Source: Tissierellales bacterium
Lineage (GTDB): Bacteria > Bacillota > Clostridia > Tissierellales > Tissierellaceae
Direction of reading: 5' to 3'
DNA length: 64,000 bases
Assembly: GCA_014360205.1 (NCBI GenBank)
Contig: JACIXZ010000007.1
Coordinates: 1 to 64,000, forward strand
Below, piece after piece: positions 17,153-26,445 of this stretch; positions within the stretch are counted from its first letter, which is position 1, and every line of letters begins with the position of its first letter. A program made the translations under genes and the position numbers. The notes under the pieces are model-generated. The model had not been told where the DNA came from. It searched no databases and saw only the letters and a program-made list of their open reading frames with translations.

Positions 17153-17983
17153 ATGCTTGATTTTCTATATTCATTTTCACCTGTACAGCAGGCTTTTCTT
17201 GCTACATTATTTACTTATGGGGTCACAGCGCTTGGGGCATCACTTGTTTTCTTTTTTAAAAATATAAATAAAACTATATTGAATGGAATGCTTGGGTTTG
17301 CGGCTGGGGTTATGATAGCTGCATCATTTTGGTCTCTTTTGCAACCAGGATTAGAAATGGCAGAAAATCTAGGGCAAGTACCTTATTTAACTGCTGCAAT
17401 AGGATTTTTGCTAGGAGGAGGTTTTTTATATTTAGTTGATACAATAATGCCTCACTTGCATATGGGTCTTGAAAGTTCAAAAGCTGAAGGTCCAAAAACA
17501 TCTTTACAAAGAAGTATACTATTAGTACTGGCAATCACGCTTCACAATATACCTGAAGGCTTGGCAGTAGGGGTTGCTTTTGGAGCAGCTGCCTTAGGAG
17601 ATGCGTCTGGAGCTACTATAGCAGGAGCAAGTGTATTAGCACTTGGTATAGGACTTCAAAATTTTCCTGAAGGAGCAGCAGTATCTATTCCTTTAAGAAG
17701 AGAGGGATATTCTAGAACAAAAGCGTTCTTATATGGGCAAGCATCGGGGATAGTTGAACCAATAGCTGCTGTTATAGGGGCTTATGCAGTTATAGCTATT
17801 CAGCCAATATTGCCATATGCATTGGCTTTTGCGGCAGGAGCGATGATATATGTTGTAGTAGAGGAACTCATTCCTGAAGCTCAAATGGACTCTAAATTGG
17901 GTAAATCAAGTACTGATATATCGACTATAGGTTGCATGATTGGTTTTACGATAATGATGGTTTTAGATGTTGCATTAGGTTAG
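17153..17983 (+). CDS. ZIP family metal transporter
   Basis: A 276-residue protein with eight membrane segments. The metal-site helices show [17 protein letters not shown] and [21 protein letters not shown], the paired H-N-x-P-E-G and N-x-P-E-G motifs of ZupT/GufA-like ZIPs. The cytoplasmic loop between segments 3 and 4 has [10 protein letters not shown]. It likely imports Zn2+ or other divalent ions such as Fe2+. Co-transcription with the diiron protein fits iron supply, but this is inference. Confidence 0.9.
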   Translation: MLDFLYSFSPVQQAFLATLFTYGVTALGASLVFFFKNINKTILNGMLGFAAGVMIAASFWSLLQPGLEMAENLGQVPYLTAAIGFLLGGGFLYLVDTIMPHLHMGLESSKAEGPKTSLQRSILLVLAITLHNIPEGLAVGVAFGAAALGDASGATIAGASVLALGIGLQNFPEGAAVSIPLRREGYSRTKAFLYGQASGIVEPIAAVIGAYAVIAIQPILPYALAFAAGAMIYVVVEELIPEAQMDSKLGKSSTDISTIGCMIGFTIMMVLDVALG

Positions 17984-18011
17984 ATAAATTTATATCTAAC
18001 CTAATTTTTTT
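17975..18011 (+). terminator. Rho-independent terminator of the FprA-ZIP operon
   Basis: TTAGGTTAGATA pairs with TATCTAACCTAA around a six-base loop, followed by seven T residues. The ZIP stop codon lies inside the stem. Confidence 0.88.
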
Positions 18012-18085
18012 GATTATCAGGCAAAGTTATAATTAAAAAAATTTGGGTAATAATTGATTGAAAAATATTTCAAGGAGGCAGTACC

Positions 18086-20032
18086 ATGAGTGAAACACTA
18101 ATGTTCCCCAAATTATTTGATCCAATAAAGATTCGGAATGTAGAAATCAAAAATAGGATTGTTTTTTTGCCGCATGCTACAGTTTATCCGGATCAAAAAT
18201 TTATGCATACAATAAGAGAAACTTACTATTATGAGGAAAGAGCTAAAGGAGGAGCTGGCTTAATTGTTTTGCCAAGTCAAGTGGTTCAACCATCTGGAGT
18301 ATTTCCTGGTTTAGGCATTGGGTATAGTAAGGAAAATATCGATAATTACAAAAGAACTAATGCAAAAGTGCATGCACAAGGGGCTAAAATGTTTGTGCAA
18401 CTAACTCATATGGGAAACCAAACTAAGAGTGTAGAAACATTTCAACCCACATTAGCTCCATCAAACATACCGGATTTAACAGTAGGCGAAATACCTCATC
18501 AAATGAGTATAGAAGATATTAAAGAGATGATAAAAGCTTTTGCAGATTGTGCCGAACTATTAATGACAGCGGATTTTGATGGAGTAGAGGTTAAGGTAGG
18601 CCATGATGGCATACTTGGGCAATTCGTCTCATTACTTAAAAATAAAAGAGAAGATGAATATGGAGGAAACACTTTTAATAGAGCAAGAGTCGTATTAGAA
18701 ATTTTAGAAGCAATCAGAGAGAGGATAGGGGACGTTCCGCTTGGCGTTAGACTTGGGATTAATAGATACTTGGAAGGTGACTACGGAGTAGATGAAGCTG
18801 TAGAGTATGCAAAGATTTTTTCTAAAGTTGCAGATTACATAAGTACAGATACAGGAACTTGGGAGAGCATTGATATGCTAGTGCCAAGTATGAACATTCC
18901 CCAAGGATTTCTATTAGAAGATGTAAATAAGATAAAAAAAGCTACAGGAAAGATTGTAATTGGAAACGGAAGAATTGTTTGGCCTGCGACTGCAGAAGAA
19001 GCTCTAGAAAAAGGATATTTAGATATGGTAGGCATGGCAAGAGCGCAGATAGCTGATCCTTATTGGGCGAAGAAAGCTTATGAAAATAGGCCAGATGAGA
19101 TAAGAGGATGCATTGGATGCAATCAAAAATGCATGGGTCGACTATTGTTGAATTTGCCAATTAGCTGTGTTCAAAATCCTACTTCAGGAAATGAAGAAGA
19201 ATATGGCGAGGACATACTATACAAAAAGGCAGAGATGAAACAGAAAATCGTAGTTGTAGGTGGCGGGCCTGCAGGAATGAAAGCTAGTGAAATATTTGCT
19301 AGAAGAGGCCATGAAGTTGTTTTGTTTGAAAAGGAGAATACTCTAGGAGGAAGAGTTAATTGGGAAAGTAGAATTCCTGGAAGACGTGGAGTATCCGGAG
19401 TGAGTAGATATCTTATTCATATGCTTGAGAAGTTAGAGAATGTTGATATAAGACTTGGAGTTGAAGCAGATGTAGACACAATTATAAATGAAAAACCTGA
19501 TATAGTAATCATAGCTACAGGTGCCATTCCAACTAGCACTCAAGAAAGATACTTAAATCCACTTGATGTATTAAACAATGGAGTTGAGGGCAACAATGTC
19601 ATAATTTTTGACAACGATTCAACTACAGAAGGTATGGGATTGGTAGAATGGATGCTTAAAAATGATAAAAATGTGTATTGGGTAACACCTGGATTTTTCA
19701 ATGGGCAAAATATTACTGCTCCAATTTTAATTGATTATTTTAAGAGAATTGGTGGAAATCCAAAGTTGCATTTGAAGCCTATGAGTGTTTTGACGCATAT
19801 AGAAGGAAAAGAGGCAGGTTTGTTTAACATTTACTATAATTTACCTGATAAGATCGAAAATATCGATGATGTTGTCGTGGCTGGCGTTAAAATCGCAAAT
19901 GATTCATTATACACTTCGCTAAAAAGTAGACTCGATGAAGTATATATTATAGGAGATGCTGCTGCACCTAGAGATATTGCTTCTGCTCTTCAGGATGCAG
20001 TTGGTCTTATAAAAAGAATTCCTAAAATTTAA
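18086..20032 (+). CDS. OYE-like NADH:flavin oxidoreductase / 2,4-dienoyl-CoA reductase family
   Basis: A 648-residue enzyme with three parts. Residues 1-335 are an FMN TIM barrel (KLFDPIKIRNVEIKNRIVFLPH at the start; YGGNTFNRARVVLEILEAIRERIG). Residues about 340-370 hold the 4Fe-4S cysteines in CIGCNQKCMGRLLLNLPISC. From about 383 on is an FAD/NAD domain (VVVGGGPAGMKASEIFARRGHEVVLFEK). This is the architecture of FadH, trimethylamine dehydrogenase and bile-acid enoate reductases. The substrate is unknown. A rubredoxin gene follows by 12 bases and may be its redox partner. Confidence 0.88.
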   Translation: MSETLMFPKLFDPIKIRNVEIKNRIVFLPHATVYPDQKFMHTIRETYYYEERAKGGAGLIVLPSQVVQPSGVFPGLGIGYSKENIDNYKRTNAKVHAQGAKMFVQLTHMGNQTKSVETFQPTLAPSNIPDLTVGEIPHQMSIEDIKEMIKAFADCAELLMTADFDGVEVKVGHDGILGQFVSLLKNKREDEYGGNTFNRARVVLEILEAIRERIGDVPLGVRLGINRYLEGDYGVDEAVEYAKIFSKVADYISTDTGTWESIDMLVPSMNIPQGFLLEDVNKIKKATGKIVIGNGRIVWPATAEEALEKGYLDMVGMARAQIADPYWAKKAYENRPDEIRGCIGCNQKCMGRLLLNLPISCVQNPTSGNEEEYGEDILYKKAEMKQKIVVVGGGPAGMKASEIFARRGHEVVLFEKENTLGGRVNWESRIPGRRGVSGVSRYLIHMLEKLENVDIRLGVEADVDTIINEKPDIVIIATGAIPTSTQERYLNPLDVLNNGVEGNNVIIFDNDSTTEGMGLVEWMLKNDKNVYWVTPGFFNGQNITAPILIDYFKRIGGNPKLHLKPMSVLTHIEGKEAGLFNIYYNLPDKIENIDDVVVAGVKIANDSLYTSLKSRLDEVYIIGDAAAPRDIASALQDAVGLIKRIPKI

Positions 20033-20044
20033 GGAGGCAGTAAA

Positions 20045-20206
20045 ATGGATAAGTACAAATGCTCAGTATGTGGTTATGTTTACGATCCAGAGAAAGGAGA
20101 TCCCAGCTCTGGGATTGCACCTGGAACTAAATTTGAAGATCTGCCAGAAGATTGGCTATGTCCTGTTTGTGACTCACCAAAGTCGAAATTTGTAAAAGTT
20201 GAATGA
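20045..20206 (+). CDS. Rubredoxin
   Basis: A 53-residue Fe(Cys)4 electron carrier. The two knuckles are [15 protein letters not shown] and [11 protein letters not shown], with the typical [18 protein letters not shown] between them. AAGGAGG lies eight bases upstream of ATG 20045. It is in an operon with the OYE-like flavoenzyme and is a candidate electron donor for the flavodiiron protein at 15.9 kb. Confidence 0.95.
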   Translation: MDKYKCSVCGYVYDPEKGDPSSGIAPGTKFEDLPEDWLCPVCDSPKSKFVKVE

Positions 20207-20242
20207 ATAAAGGGTAAACTAAAAAGTTTACCCTTTATTCAT
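20203..20242. terminator. Bidirectional terminator
   Basis: A perfect 18-base stem (ATGAATAAAGGGTAAACT and its complement) with the loop AAAA. Stop codons of rubredoxin and of the facing DUF3343 gene both lie within the stem. T runs are weak. Confidence 0.75.
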
Positions 20243-20471
20243 CTTGGTATATTTTTATGAATTCACCATCTTTAAGTATAAAAATGCTCTCTATGTCATT
20301 ACTTACAATCGTATTTATATCTATATTTGTTATAAATTTGACGCATATTCCGCAGCTTGAGCTAAGGGAGCGCGGTACTGGCATGATTTGATTATCTATA
20401 TTTTTATTTTTAAGAAATTTTGAATATTTAACTGCACCATAATGTGTATAGAAAATTGCTATATATTCCAT
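20235..20471 (-). CDS. DUF3343 putative Se/S carrier-like protein
   Basis: A 78-residue protein with the DUF3343 pattern: a hydrophobic opening strand (YIAIFYTHYGAVKYSKFLK), then PVPRSLSSSCGICVKF, whose cysteines would carry sulfur or selenium. The family is found with selenium metabolism genes, and here it follows the TusA-like and YedE genes by four bases. The exact role is unproven. Confidence 0.8.
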   Translation of the reverse strand: MEYIAIFYTHYGAVKYSKFLKNKNIDNQIMPVPRSLSSSCGICVKFITNIDINTIVSNDIESIFILKDGEFIKIYQDE

Positions 20472-20475
20472 ATAA

Positions 20476-20691
20476 TCACTTTGTAAGAGTCAGTATAAAT
20501 GAATCTTTTTCTTCCTTGATATCAACTTTATAACCAGCATTTATTGCAAATCTTGAAACATTTTCCTTAGCTACACTGCTGTCAACTATAACTTGAACAT
20601 TTGAATTATCTATGGTTGCATTTTTAGTCATTAGTACTGGCTCGGGACAAGATCTTCCTCTAGCATCTACTATTTTATATTTCAATTTCAA
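20476..20691 (-). CDS. TusA/SirA-like sulfurtransferase-type protein
   Basis: A 71-residue TusA fold protein. The conserved CPxP motif is C15 in DARGRSCPEPVLM, the persulfide or selenide carrier cysteine. It resembles the N-terminal half of the selenium protein YedF, whose C-terminal half is absent here. It overlaps the yedE end by 17 bases, with AGGAGG close before TTG 20691; a second in-frame TTG at 20685 has better spacing and could be the true start. Confidence 0.82.
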   Translation of the reverse strand: MKLKYKIVDARGRSCPEPVLMTKNATIDNSNVQVIVDSSVAKENVSRFAINAGYKVDIKEEKDSFILTLTK

Positions 20692-21760
20692 CAGCCTCCT
20701 TAATCTCTACTTCACTTGATTTTTCAATATTGAAATATCCTATTAGAGATACTACGATAAATCCGATTATAACAGCAATTTTACCATTTGAAGTAGGACC
20801 TTGTGCAGATGAAGCTAGTCCAAAATTGTGTGCGAATGCTGCACCAATTACTAATCCCAAGACAGTAATTGCTGAATCGATATTACCTTCTGCTGATAAG
20901 ATAAGCTGCCTTAGTGGGCATCCTCCTAGCAATACAGATGCAAATCCAACTAGTCCCATTCCTAAGAAATTCCATAAACCATCAGTATGAGCAATAGGTT
21001 GATCTACAAAGCCTAGTTTAAATTGTCCTAATAATAAGTTTCCTATTAAAGCAGCAATGAAAATTGCTAAAAATCCAGAAATTAGATGGAAGTCTCTAAA
21101 CATAATTACATCTCTTATTCCGCCTGCACAGCATAATTTACTCCTCTGAGCTAACACACCAACTATTAAGCCACTTATTAATGATAAATAGATAGGTGCA
21201 TGACTTGCTCCTGGGCCTTTTTCACTAAAAAGCAAAATTGATGGGAAAGCAACTAAGAGTATAAATAAAATTACTGCTACACTTGGAAGAATATATCCTT
21301 CAGTCTTAGGTAATGTGTAATTTCCTTTTAAACTAAAGCCTTTATTTAAGAATTGCACACCTATAAATATTCCTGATAAAAATCCTAAAATTCCAAAAAT
21401 TGCGTTTAAATCTCCACCTGCTAATCTTAAAATCATTCTCAATGGGCAACCTAAAAACATCAAAGCACCAATCATTACGAAAAAACCTAGAACAAATCTA
21501 GTAAGAGGTGCAGAACCACCCTTTACTTTAAATTCTTTGCCTGCAATACTCATTACAAACGCTCCAATAATGATACCGATTATTTCAGGCCTTACATATT
21601 GGACTGCCTCGGCTCTATGCAACCCCAATGCTCCCGCTGTATCCCTTAGAAAGCATGCGATACAAAAACCCATATTACCAGGATTGCCAGCTTTAACTAA
21701 TAAAACTGAAATCAATCCTATTACAAAGCCTGTGAAAATTATTCCTTTGTTCTTTTTCAT
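20675..21760 (-). CDS. yedE: YedE family putative selenium transporter
   Basis: A 361-residue membrane protein with two repeats of the YeeE/YedE domain, each carrying a LGCPLR / GGCPLR cysteine motif (residues about 103 and 268). Further cysteines are in GFCIACFLRD and SKLCCAGGIRD. It is assigned to selenium because it is followed by TusA-like and DUF3343 genes, and the SDMH accessory genes are on the other side of the divergent cysteine desulfurase-like gene. GGGAGG precedes the ATG. Thiosulfate or sulfur import is the alternative for the family. Confidence 0.85.
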   Translation of the reverse strand: MKKNKGIIFTGFVIGLISVLLVKAGNPGNMGFCIACFLRDTAGALGLHRAEAVQYVRPEIIGIIIGAFVMSIAGKEFKVKGGSAPLTRFVLGFFVMIGALMFLGCPLRMILRLAGGDLNAIFGILGFLSGIFIGVQFLNKGFSLKGNYTLPKTEGYILPSVAVILFILLVAFPSILLFSEKGPGASHAPIYLSLISGLIVGVLAQRSKLCCAGGIRDVIMFRDFHLISGFLAIFIAALIGNLLLGQFKLGFVDQPIAHTDGLWNFLGMGLVGFASVLLGGCPLRQLILSAEGNIDSAITVLGLVIGAAFAHNFGLASSAQGPTSNGKIAVIIGFIVVSLIGYFNIEKSSEVEIKEAVEIEI

Positions 21761-21916
21761 AATAAACCTCCCTTCATTTTTACTTTAAGTATACAACATT
21801 TGTTAAACATATAACATTTAAAAAACTAATTGATAAAGACTATCTATTAAAAAAATCAATTAAAAAAAATATTTATTGTAAGATATTTGAGGTATCATAA
21901 AGATGGAGGGATACTT

Positions 21917-23065
21917 ATGAATAAAATATATTTGGATAATGCTGCCACTAGTTTTCCAAAAGCTCCGGGTGTTAGCGATAGTATGAAATATTACATAGAC
22001 AATATAGGAACCAATATAAATAGAGGAGGTTATAGTGAGCAGTATAAAGCTGAGGAGATAGTATTTGATACTAGAGAAATATTAAGGGAACTTTTTAATG
22101 GTGAAGATAGTGCAAATTGTATATTTACTCAAAATATAACGCAAAGTTTAAATACTGTAATCAAAGGATATTTAAAACACGGTGATCATGTGATAGTCTC
22201 TTCAATGGAACACAATGCTGTAATGAGGCCTTTAGTACAGCTTGAGAAAAAAGGTATAAATTTTACACGGGTTATGTGTGATGAATATGGAAGACTAAAT
22301 GCATTAGATATAGAAATGGCTATAAAAAAAGATACAAGATTGGTTGTGTTAACCCATGCATCTAATGTCAGTGGTACGATATTGCCAATTAAAGAAGTTG
22401 GTGAAATTTGTGAAAAACATGGGATAAAATTCATAGTTGATACTGCGCAAACAGCTGGATGTATAGAGCTAGATATGAAGGAAAACAAAATAGATGTTCT
22501 TGCATTTACAGGTCACAAGGGACTGATGGGACCTCAAGGTATTGGTGGATTTTTAGTCTCTAACAATATGGCAAATGAGATTGAACCCTTAATTTCAGGT
22601 GGTACAGGAAGCATGTCAGACTCGGAGGAGATACCTTCATTTATGCCAGACAAATTTGAAAGCGGGACATTGAATATACCTGGAATTTTCGGATTAAATG
22701 AAGCTTTGAAATTTATGAATCGGATAGGAATTAGCAATATTTATAATAAAGAAATGAATATGGCTAAAAGGTTTATAGAAGGGCTAAATGAAATTGATAG
22801 ACTAAAGATAATTGGATTAAAGGGTATAGAAGGAAGAGTTAGTACTATTTCAATAGACTGCATTTATCAAGATAATGCTATAGTATCACATAGATTAGAT
22901 TCAGAGTTTAATATTATGACTAGATGTGGGCTGCATTGTGCTCCATCTGCTCACAAAACTTTAGGAACATTTCCCCAAGGAACTATTAGATTTTCTATTG
23001 GATATCACAACACAATTGAAGAAATTGATGAGGCACTGGTTGCTTTAAAGAAAATATTATATTAA
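21917..23065 (+). CDS. Cysteine desulfurase-like class V aminotransferase (EF2568 type)
   Basis: A 382-residue PLP enzyme. It begins IYLDNAATSFPKAPGV; the PLP lysine is in AFTGHKGLMGPQG and the reactive cysteine lies in RCGLHCAPSAHK near the C-terminus. It matches the EF2568-type subfamily that is found in selenium-dependent molybdenum hydroxylase loci, where it probably supplies Se or S from (seleno)cysteine for the Mo site. ATG 21917 follows GGAGGG; ten upstream codons in frame are unsupported. It is divergent from yedE and faces the XdhC-YqeB-YqeC operon. Confidence 0.85.
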   Translation: MNKIYLDNAATSFPKAPGVSDSMKYYIDNIGTNINRGGYSEQYKAEEIVFDTREILRELFNGEDSANCIFTQNITQSLNTVIKGYLKHGDHVIVSSMEHNAVMRPLVQLEKKGINFTRVMCDEYGRLNALDIEMAIKKDTRLVVLTHASNVSGTILPIKEVGEICEKHGIKFIVDTAQTAGCIELDMKENKIDVLAFTGHKGLMGPQGIGGFLVSNNMANEIEPLISGGTGSMSDSEEIPSFMPDKFESGTLNIPGIFGLNEALKFMNRIGISNIYNKEMNMAKRFIEGLNEIDRLKIIGLKGIEGRVSTISIDCIYQDNAIVSHRLDSEFNIMTRCGLHCAPSAHKTLGTFPQGTIRFSIGYHNTIEEIDEALVALKKILY

Positions 23066-23067
23066 AA

Positions 23068-23091
23068 ATCCCCTTTTTCATTAAAGGGGAT
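23068..23091. terminator. Bidirectional terminator
   Basis: ATCCCCTTT pairs with AAAGGGGAT around a six-base loop. The stem holds the last codons and stop of the facing XdhC gene (HPL-stop). Confidence 0.75.
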
Positions 23092-23863
23092 GAGTTGTTT
23101 TATTGTTTTTCACCGCTAATATTTCAGCTATTATGCTGATAGCTAATTCTTCGGGTGAATTTGTCGCAATATCTAAACCTATTGGAGCTTTAACTCTAGA
23201 TATTTTTTCTTCATCAAATCCTTGTGATAATAGTTCATCAAATATTTCCTTTATCTTTTTTTTGCTCCCCATAAGACCGATGTATTTTGCATTAGAATTT
23301 ATAACAGCTTTAAGAGCTTCAAAGTCTTCTTTGTGGCTTTTTGTAACAATGCATATATAACTGCTTTCATCTATTTGGCGATTGATTAGTGTTTCGTTTA
23401 TTTTCCCTAAGACAACCTCATCTGCATCAGGAAATCTCATTTCATTTAAGTATTCTTCTCTATCATCTAAAACTGTTATTTTAAAGTTTAATGTTTTTGC
23501 AATTTCATAGATTGCTTTTCCAACATGTCCAGCCCCACATATTATTAGGTTAGGTTTTGGGTTAAAAACTTCAATAAAAATATCGACTTCACCCCCACAA
23601 ATCATACCAATTTCTTTAGAGTTTAAAGGAAGATTATAAATTGCTGAATTATTTGATTTAATACAATCCTTAGCTAATTCAATGACTCTTACTTCTAAAG
23701 CACCTCCACCAATAGTACCCTTTGTTTCGCCATTTTCTAATATCAGCATATCTGCACCAATTTCACGTGGAGTAGATCCTTTAGCATTTATAACAGTTGC
23801 ATGTGCAAATTTAGTACCCTTATCAACAAGATTAATTAACTCTTTTAAAATATTAATATCCAT
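23081..23863 (-). CDS. XdhC/CoxI family protein, selenium-hydroxylase accessory
   Basis: A 260-residue protein with an N-terminal XdhC_CoxI domain (GSTPREIGADMLILENGETKGTIGGGALEVRVI, then ICGGEVDIFIE) and a C-terminal Rossmann domain (LIICGAGHVGKAIYEIAKTL, GLMGSKKKI, PIGLDIATNSPEELAISI). XdhC proteins bind the sulfurated Mo cofactor and load molybdenum hydroxylases. ATG 23863 follows AAAGGTGG and overlaps the yqeB end by 11 bases. Co-transcription with yqeB and yqeC places it in selenium-type Mo cofactor maturation. Confidence 0.88.
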   Translation of the reverse strand: MDINILKELINLVDKGTKFAHATVINAKGSTPREIGADMLILENGETKGTIGGGALEVRVIELAKDCIKSNNSAIYNLPLNSKEIGMICGGEVDIFIEVFNPKPNLIICGAGHVGKAIYEIAKTLNFKITVLDDREEYLNEMRFPDADEVVLGKINETLINRQIDESSYICIVTKSHKEDFEALKAVINSNAKYIGLMGSKKKIKEIFDELLSQGFDEEKISRVKAPIGLDIATNSPEELAISIIAEILAVKNNKTTHPL

Positions 23864-24659
23864 AATAACCACCTTTTGACAATCCATTTAATATTGCTTC
23901 TAATACTCCACCTGCCACTGCTCTAGCTTTATCAGAAATTGTATAAACATAATCAATTTCTCCTCTTGGGTCAATATCAGCTATTTTCATAGATTTTGTG
24001 ACAAAGAGATTTTCTCTAATAAGGCCTCGAATGACACCTTTAATTGGAGATTTGACTTTTAAGTCTCCGACATAGCAGATGATATCATCTTCCTTTACTA
24101 AATCACCTATATTTCTCTCATGCCTTATTAATCCATCGCATGGCGACTTAATAACTCTTTCCTCTCCATATCCATTTATTAATCCAGGTATACCTGTGTT
24201 TGGAATAGCAGAGCCTTTATATATAACTTTTCCAAGGTAATGCCCTCTTTTTGTTTCTATTACATAATCAACATCCTCTCCAGCACAAAATCCTGGTCCA
24301 ACGCCAATGGTTATAGGAGCTTGATTTCTATTAGTTCCTAGATTTTTTTTAGCTAATATAGCATCAACAACAGCCATTGGCTTTATTTGACTTATGCTCA
24401 AGCCCTCTTCGTCAATTATCACTGGAACATTTCCATCTTCTAATATTGATAGAGCAGTCTTTACATTGTCTGCAAATACAGCTTTTACACCTTCAACGGT
24501 TGTTTCTCCATCGTATATGGCTTCCGAAAATGACACTGTTCTTCTGATAGAAAGTGGTTTTTCAATTTCCAGAGCAATTACTTTAAATCCAGACTTAAAA
24601 AGCCTATGTATTATACCTGAAGCTATGTCACCTGCACCTCTAACTATTACTATTTGCAT
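23853..24659 (-). CDS. yqeB: YqeB selenium-dependent molybdenum hydroxylase accessory protein
   Basis: A 268-residue protein with an N-terminal nucleotide-binding fold (IVIVRGAGDIASGIIHRLFKSGF), ITIGVGPGFCAGEDVDYVIETKRGHYLG in the middle and a biotinyl-like beta region (KSPCDGLIRHERNIGDLVKEDDIICYVGDLKVKSP). This is the YqeB/EF2563 family, which co-occurs with selenium-dependent molybdenum hydroxylases; the reaction is unknown. ATG 24659 follows GGAGG by eight bases. It overlaps both neighbours, so the three genes form one translationally coupled unit. Confidence 0.85.
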   Translation of the reverse strand: MQIVIVRGAGDIASGIIHRLFKSGFKVIALEIEKPLSIRRTVSFSEAIYDGETTVEGVKAVFADNVKTALSILEDGNVPVIIDEEGLSISQIKPMAVVDAILAKKNLGTNRNQAPITIGVGPGFCAGEDVDYVIETKRGHYLGKVIYKGSAIPNTGIPGLINGYGEERVIKSPCDGLIRHERNIGDLVKEDDIICYVGDLKVKSPIKGVIRGLIRENLFVTKSMKIADIDPRGEIDYVYTISDKARAVAGGVLEAILNGLSKGGYYGY

Positions 24660-25371
24660 TGACTTTCCTCCAATCATACATTTCACCGAAAACTACCTTA
24701 AGCCCTGGAACATCTTTTAAACTACTCTCGATTTCGATAGCATCAGAAATTTCTATAATTTTATTTAAATACAAAATCTTATCTCCAACGGCATTTTTAA
24801 ATAATCCTATGGGACTTTTTACTAAATTGATTATAGAATTTATGTCAATATAATCATCAATCACCCTATTAGTCAATTTGCAAAAGATTTCAGGCCTATG
24901 GCATATTTCTTTAATTGGTTTTCCTAAAGAATCTAGACCTATTACTCCTACTGTTTTTGTAGTGTAGTTTGTAATTACGGGTTCAGTTTCATTTGGAGCT
25001 TTAATTGGTTTTTCTCGTGAACCGTCAGCTTCAATAAGTATGTAATCAAATAAATCTTTTTTTATTATTTTCTCAATATTTTTTATTTCTAAACATTTAA
25101 CTTTTTTTCCTATGGTAGTATCTGCATAAAAGGTAATTGAACTATCTTTAGGCATATAATCTTCAGGGAATGAACCAATGAAGATATTTTCATATATATC
25201 CATATTTGGATTGAACATTGCAGTTGAAGTTGTCACAAGAACTTTTTTGTTTAGTGACGATAGTTCTTTTGAAAGTTTTTCAATTGTAGTAGTCTTTCCA
25301 CCTGCACCTACAAAAGAGATGATTTCATTCTTTGATAGATCAATATTAAATTTTTGATAAATATATTCCAT
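24640..25371 (-). CDS. yqeC: YqeC putative selenium-dependent hydroxylase accessory protein
   Basis: A 243-residue P-loop protein. Walker A is VGAGGKTTT at residues 21-29, followed by KVLVTTSTAMF; a Walker B-like aspartate is in YILIEADGSREKPIKAPNETEPVI. This pattern defines the YqeC family of the selenium-dependent molybdenum hydroxylase trait. It heads the yqeC-yqeB-xdhC operon. A molybdopterin cytidylyltransferase (mocA) and selD, often present in such loci, are not seen here. Confidence 0.85.
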   Translation of the reverse strand: MEYIYQKFNIDLSKNEIISFVGAGGKTTTIEKLSKELSSLNKKVLVTTSTAMFNPNMDIYENIFIGSFPEDYMPKDSSITFYADTTIGKKVKCLEIKNIEKIIKKDLFDYILIEADGSREKPIKAPNETEPVITNYTTKTVGVIGLDSLGKPIKEICHRPEIFCKLTNRVIDDYIDINSIINLVKSPIGLFKNAVGDKILYLNKIIEISDAIEIESSLKDVPGLKVVFGEMYDWRKVNANSNS

Positions 25372-25571
25372 ATTATTCTCCTAAAGTTATTATCATTAAT
25401 TATAGCATAAAGTGGCTTAAGTATTAAATATGTGCAAATAAATTAGTTTTATAAATAAAAATCATTCATAATATGAAACTAAATTTCTATATAATGTTTG
25501 GTTGTTTATAATATAATTTCAAATGGTATAATATTCTTAAAACTTGGCAAGTTATTCCATGGAGGTAACTT

Positions 25572-26426
25572 ATGAAAAGTACATTTGTTAGAATTCAAGA
25601 GTACAAAGCTAATGCAAATGGTGCAGATAAAAAAATTATTGATTTTCTATTAGAGAAATCTGAAGAAGCAGCCAATTTAACTATTCATGAACTAGCTGAG
25701 AAAACGTATTCTTCGGCTTCTACAATAGTAAGGCTGTGCAAGAAATTAGGATTTAAAGGCTATAAAGATTTTCAGAAATCTTTAGTTTATGAGCTTGCTT
25801 TAAGGAAAGAGGTGCTAGACGAAAAAAGCCAAGAAATTAATAGAGAAGATTCATTAGAAAGTATTATTGAAAAGGTTACATATAAAAATGTTGTTTCATT
25901 GGAAAATACTATGAAGCTTATTGATTTACAAATACTAGAAGAATGTGTTGACCTATTGGACAAATCAAATACAATACATCTATTTGGAATGGGCTCATCA
26001 CTTTTAGTAGCAAAAGATGCATACCTTAAATTTTTAAGAATAAATAAGCCTTGTTTAATCAGTGATGATTGGCATGCTCAGCTGCTACAGGCACGAAACA
26101 TAACTAATAATGATGTTGCTATTGCAATCAGCTATTCGGGAATGACGGAAGAAGTACTTAGATGCGTTCAAACTGCCAAAGAAAACAATGCTCCAATCAT
26201 AGCTATTACTAGGTTTGAAGAAAATCCATTATCTGAAATAGCTGATTATAATCTATATGTTTCAGCCACAGAGTTTATATTTAGAAGTGGGGCAATGTCA
26301 TCAAGGATATCGCAATTAGGTATTATTGATATTTTATTTACTGCTCTCATTAATAGAAACTATGAAAAATATTTAAAGCAATTTCAAAAAACTCACATTG
26401 AAAAACCATACAAACCAGTAGAATAA
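25572..26426 (+). CDS. murR: MurR/RpiR family transcriptional regulator
   Basis: The protein has 284 residues: an N-terminal RpiR helix-turn-helix (about 1-80, with HELAEKTYSSASTIVRLCKKLGFKGYKDFQ) and a C-terminal SIS sugar-phosphate domain (about 125-265, with LFGMGSSLLVAKDAYLKF and ISYSGMTEEVLR). The ligand is probably MurNAc-6-phosphate, since murQ, murP and mupG follow. It is the first gene of the operon; a TATAAT at 25527-25532 may be its -10 box, with a poor -35. Confidence 0.87.
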   Translation: MKSTFVRIQEYKANANGADKKIIDFLLEKSEEAANLTIHELAEKTYSSASTIVRLCKKLGFKGYKDFQKSLVYELALRKEVLDEKSQEINREDSLESIIEKVTYKNVVSLENTMKLIDLQILEECVDLLDKSNTIHLFGMGSSLLVAKDAYLKFLRINKPCLISDDWHAQLLQARNITNNDVAIAISYSGMTEEVLRCVQTAKENNAPIIAITRFEENPLSEIADYNLYVSATEFIFRSGAMSSRISQLGIIDILFTALINRNYEKYLKQFQKTHIEKPYKPVE

Positions 26427-26445
26427 TTTTAGGAGGAGAAATATT

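Noticed and set aside
17975-18004. TTAGGTTAGATA inverted repeat as a DtxR/MntR box linked to the ZIP gene
   Set aside because: It is at the 3' end of the gene, contains the stop codon and is followed by seven T residues, so a terminator explains it.
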